This document shows positions 32,170-35,028 of a stretch of DNA of 35,028 nt, piece by piece. The DNA is taken from the NCBI GenBank assembly GCA_020832375.1, contig JAFIEW010000033.1, positions 1-35,028 on the forward strand, written 5' to 3'. Positions within the stretch are counted from its first letter, which is position 1. The number at the start of each line of letters is the position of its first letter. The translations under genes and the position numbers were made by a program. The stretch is from Cyclobacteriaceae bacterium. Lineage in GTDB: Bacteria; Bacteroidota; Bacteroidia; Cytophagales; Cyclobacteriaceae. The notes under the pieces are model-generated. The model was not told the DNA's origin. It did not search any database and was given only the letters and a program-made list of their open reading frames with translations.

Positions 32170-34491
32170 TCAACTCACTTTTTTATTGGAACTTTTATTC
32201 AATTCGGAGTGATCTTTCAATCGAAGCATTGAAATAACACCTGTGGCAGCAATCGCCAATACAGCAATCTCTCCCATAGTATCTAAAGCTCGAAAGTCAA
32301 CAAGTATAACATTGACAATATTTTTTCCTTTACCCTCAAGGTAGCTTGCTTCCCCAAAATAACCTTTCAAGGTGTCTGGTATATCAAAATACATCACCTG
32401 AATCATCACATAGGTCATGGCTAGGCCAAAAATCAATGAAATGACAAAATAGCCAACATTACCGTACTTGGGTGCGAAGGTTTTAAACTCTGGTAATTTG
32501 TGTAAAATGATCACAAAAAACACCACTGTTAAAGTCTCCACCAATAATTGGGTAATCGCTACATCTGGTGCACCGTAATAAATAAAAATTAAGGCCAAAG
32601 AAAAACCTACTATACCCAATGTAATGATCGCTTTCACACGTGAATTAGTAAAAAAGATAATGCCTACTGCGATAGGAATTGACAAAATGATCACCTGTTG
32701 GTAAAATGGATATTCAGGTGGTACCGTTAAGATCTCATTGAGAGGTGCAGGTTGCCCTACAATATAGACGGCAACTCCAATCATAACTACCAAAAAAAGT
32801 AAGGTAACCCCTAAATAATTGCGTAAATACCCAGTCTGCATCTGCTGATAATGAAAGCTTGCTAACTTATTCATATTAGATAAAAAGGCAAAATATGATT
32901 TTTCTGAACCTACTACTGGCCGTTTGCTTTCTCTCATATTAAGGTTTTTAAATAGTAAAAACCCAACGATCAGCGTGATTATTGATAAAATTAAAGCCCC
33001 ATTAATTCCATGCCAAAGGCCTAAATCTACTTTTTCAAATGCTTCAGGTAATATTGTACCTGCCATTGCAGCTATTTTATCTTGTACAAAAGCCAATGAA
33101 CCTATTAGGCCAAGGGTAAGTCCGCCAATGGAAAATACCAATGGACTTAGGGTAAGACCAAATGGTAGTTCCTTCGAATTCAGTTCATGACCTGTATCCT
33201 GACTACCAGGTTTGAATAAATACCAACTGAATCTCAATGCAACAACCACAAAAAAGGCAGAACTAATAAAAGTTGCTCCAAGAAGAATGTAGGCAATTAG
33301 GCTACCCGCTTCAAAAGCCGAACCATACAATAACTCTTTCCCGAGGAAACCCAAAAAGGGTATCATTCCAGCCATACTCAAAGCACCTAACCACGATGCA
33401 AGGCCAGTTTGAGGCATATCTTTAAAGTTTCCAGCTAAATTGCCTATGTTTTTATCTTTCTTAGCCTTTATGACATTCCCCGCAACTAAAAACAAGGTTG
33501 CTTTATAGAATGCGTGAGCAAAAAGGAAGACAACCGCCGCGGCAATAGCTTTAGCCGTACCAAGACCTAAAAACATCATGATAATCCCTAAGGCGCTAAT
33601 AGTGGTATTTGCTAAAATGGCTTTCAATTCCAACCTTACTACAGACCTCCAAGCCCCTAAAAGCATCGTGATGGCACCTGATAACAATAGTACAGTAGTA
33701 AAAATCTCATTCCAACCTAAGGCTGGATACATCCTCATTACTAAGAATACGCCAGCTTTTACCATAGTTGCACTATGTAAGAATGCACTTACCGGTGTGG
33801 GCGCGGCCATCGCATTAGGTAACCAAAAATGAAATGGGAATTGAGCTGATTTAGTCATAGCTCCCATAAGAATCAATCCTACAATATAGGGAGTAAAGCT
33901 ATGTCCTATAAGTAGGTCTTTCTGAGCAATAACATCTCTTATTTCATAAGAGCCAACGACATGTCCTAAAAGTAAAACACCTAACAGGAAGAATAGTCCC
34001 CCTCCTACTGTGATGACCATACTTTGCATGGCAGATCTACGCGAAGACTCATCTTCATGAAAAAAACCAATCAGCAAGAAGGAACTGAAACTTGTCATCT
34101 CCCAGAATAAAAAGAGGGATATCAGGTTTTCTGATAACACAATGCCCATCATTGCAGTGAAAAACATACATAAGGCTAAGAAAAAGCGACCTGCTCCCTT
34201 ATAATAGCTCATGTATTTTGAAGCGTATACAAAAATAAAAATTGCGAAAAAGCTGACAAGAACTCCAAAAAGCCATCCTAATTCGTTGAGCTGAAATGAA
34301 AAGTTTATATTAAACCTTTCGATCCAAGTATGTGTCTCCACAGTAGCGCTACTACCTCGGGAAAGCAAAAACAAAAGAAAGCTTAAAGGATAGATAGCTA
34401 GTAATAAACCCAAATTATCTTTTGCAATTCTATGCAAAGAGGGGCTTAAAAACGCTATTAATAGGCCAATAGACAGAATTAATAATATCAT
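32170..34491 (-). CDS. mrpA: Mrp antiporter subunit A
   Basis: This 773-residue subunit combines a NuoL-like core (residues about 1-500, 14-16 helices) with a C-terminal MbhD/MbhE-like extension (about 590-773, including DVAITQLLVETLTVVFFVIIL and ALDTMGEIAVLAIAATGVISMLRL). Key charged residues are E131 (LFLFWEMTSFSSFL), K214 (MGAMTKSAQFPFHFWLPNAM), H239 and K245 (FLHSATMVKAG). The extension shows a full-length MrpA rather than a complex I subunit. The complex exchanges Na+ (and in some cases K+ or Li+) for H+, supporting pH and sodium tolerance. This is the first gene of the seven-gene operon; a -7 box lies about 20 bp upstream. Confidence 0.96.
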   Translation of the reverse strand: MILLILSIGLLIAFLSPSLHRIAKDNLGLLLAIYPLSFLLFLLSRGSSATVETHTWIERFNINFSFQLNELGWLFGVLVSFFAIFIFVYASKYMSYYKGAGRFFLALCMFFTAMMGIVLSENLISLFLFWEMTSFSSFLLIGFFHEDESSRRSAMQSMVITVGGGLFFLLGVLLLGHVVGSYEIRDVIAQKDLLIGHSFTPYIVGLILMGAMTKSAQFPFHFWLPNAMAAPTPVSAFLHSATMVKAGVFLVMRMYPALGWNEIFTTVLLLSGAITMLLGAWRSVVRLELKAILANTTISALGIIMMFLGLGTAKAIAAAVVFLFAHAFYKATLFLVAGNVIKAKKDKNIGNLAGNFKDMPQTGLASWLGALSMAGMIPFLGFLGKELLYGSAFEAGSLIAYILLGATFISSAFFVVVALRFSWYLFKPGSQDTGHELNSKELPFGLTLSPLVFSIGGLTLGLIGSLAFVQDKIAAMAGTILPEAFEKVDLGLWHGINGALILSIITLIVGFLLFKNLNMRESKRPVVGSEKSYFAFLSNMNKLASFHYQQMQTGYLRNYLGVTLLFLVVMIGVAVYIVGQPAPLNEILTVPPEYPFYQQVIILSIPIAVGIIFFTNSRVKAIITLGIVGFSLALIFIYYGAPDVAITQLLVETLTVVFFVIILHKLPEFKTFAPKYGNVGYFVISLIFGLAMTYVMIQVMYFDIPDTLKGYFGEASYLEGKGKNIVNVILVDFRALDTMGEIAVLAIAATGVISMLRLKDHSELNKSSNKKVS

Positions 34492-34510
34492 ATACTGTTC
34501 ATTTTATCCT

Positions 34511-34518
34511 CAAAAATA
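34511..34518 (-). promoter_or_regulatory. -7 box of the Mrp operon
   Basis: On the minus strand TATTTTTG matches TAnnTTTG, 19 bp before the mrpA ATG at 34491. The -33 region (GTTTTAC, near 34536-34542) is only a partial match. Confidence 0.4.
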
Positions 34519-35028
34519 GGGATTTATCTATGAATGTAAAACTTATTTTATTGTAATTGGTAAATCATATTTAATGTACTCACTCGATGGGTAGATATAC
34601 CAGTATAACTTTTTAAGCAAAATTTTAGCTTTAAATATGCTACTTCATCACTATTATGAGATCGATTTGGGCTATTATTTAAACAAAAGCAACAAACGGT
34701 TATAGCTTATCTAAGGTTTAAAAAAAGAATGGGGACAATATTAAACCAGAAGGAATTGGATAAAATCCCCCCCCCAGTCTATAGGGTTCATAATGAGTTT
34801 TTAAAATAATTTATTACCTTTTGGTGAAATCAAAATAGATAAATATTGATAAATTGAACTGTAAACTTGTATTACCTTTTGAAATTGAATAACGTAAAAC
34901 TTTTTCACTGATATTGTAATATTGAGGTTTTTAGTACAAGCACCCCTAACCCTCTCCTCAGCTTTCAAAACCACTTATCATTAAGAAAACAGTAATTGTG
35001 GTATTAAAGATTTATAAAGTGCAAAATA
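34519..35028. other. Non-coding right end of the window
   Basis: About 500 bp upstream of the Mrp operon with no frame longer than about 25 codons. It contains a C9 tract at 34767-34775. No tRNA, repeat pair or terminator was found. Confidence 0.5.
34767..34775. repeat. C9 homopolymer upstream of the Mrp operon
   Basis: Nine consecutive C on the plus strand, about 275 bp upstream of the mrpA start. No other run of this kind except 12162-12170 occurs in the window. Confidence 0.9.

Noticed and set aside
28373-34491. Antiporter-like genes as part of respiratory complex I or a membrane-bound hydrogenase
   Set aside because: All seven Mrp subunits A-G are present in canonical order, including E, F and G, and no NADH-binding, iron-sulfur or hydrogenase subunit is present.

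Overview
The window looks like a chromosomal segment of a gliding, aerobic, probably marine member of the Bacteroidota, most likely order Cytophagales. The grounds are a gliding-motility lipoprotein GldH, a BatB/BatC pair, Bacteroidota-type -7 promoter boxes (TAnnTTTG) with almost no Shine-Dalgarno signals, outer-membrane proteins ending in aromatic residues, AT-rich DNA, and a complete Mrp cation/proton antiporter operon. The genus cannot be fixed from sequence reading alone.

Layout. 1-3450, minus strand: a small four-helix membrane protein, a small heavy-metal-associated (HMA) protein, a Cache-HAMP-GAF-coiled-coil sensor with no recognisable output domain, and a tRNA with anticodon CAT. 3450-5134: a YciC/ZagA-type COG0523 zinc-metallochaperone GTPase behind a perfect 17-bp palindrome that looks like a Fur/Zur-family operator. 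5135-6100: a gene-free island holding a candidate miniature transposable element with a possible 8-bp target duplication and a separate long imperfect palindrome. 6100-9850: gyrA followed by a secreted TPR protein. 9850-12200: a long spacer, then two small beta-barrel proteins and a small unknown protein preceded by a C9 homopolymer. 12500-16900: an alpha/beta hydrolase, an SPFH lipoprotein and purL. 16900-20115: a thiolase and batC-batB, with batC carrying in-frame acidic tandem repeats. 20430-24430, plus strand: tgt, an LptF/LptG permease, a DMT transporter and gldH. 24430-26950, minus strand: a LolD-type ABC ATPase with an unrecognised 611-residue exported protein. 27528-28290: an SDR oxidoreductase behind an inverted repeat. 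28370-34490: mrpABCDEFG. 34492-35028: non-coding, with a second C9 tract.

Most genes are housekeeping or envelope genes. The least explained parts are the repeat island at 5135-6100, the two C9 tracts, the putative zinc operator, the output-less sensor, and the ATPase plus exported-protein pair. No phage, CRISPR array, complete insertion sequence or defence system was seen.
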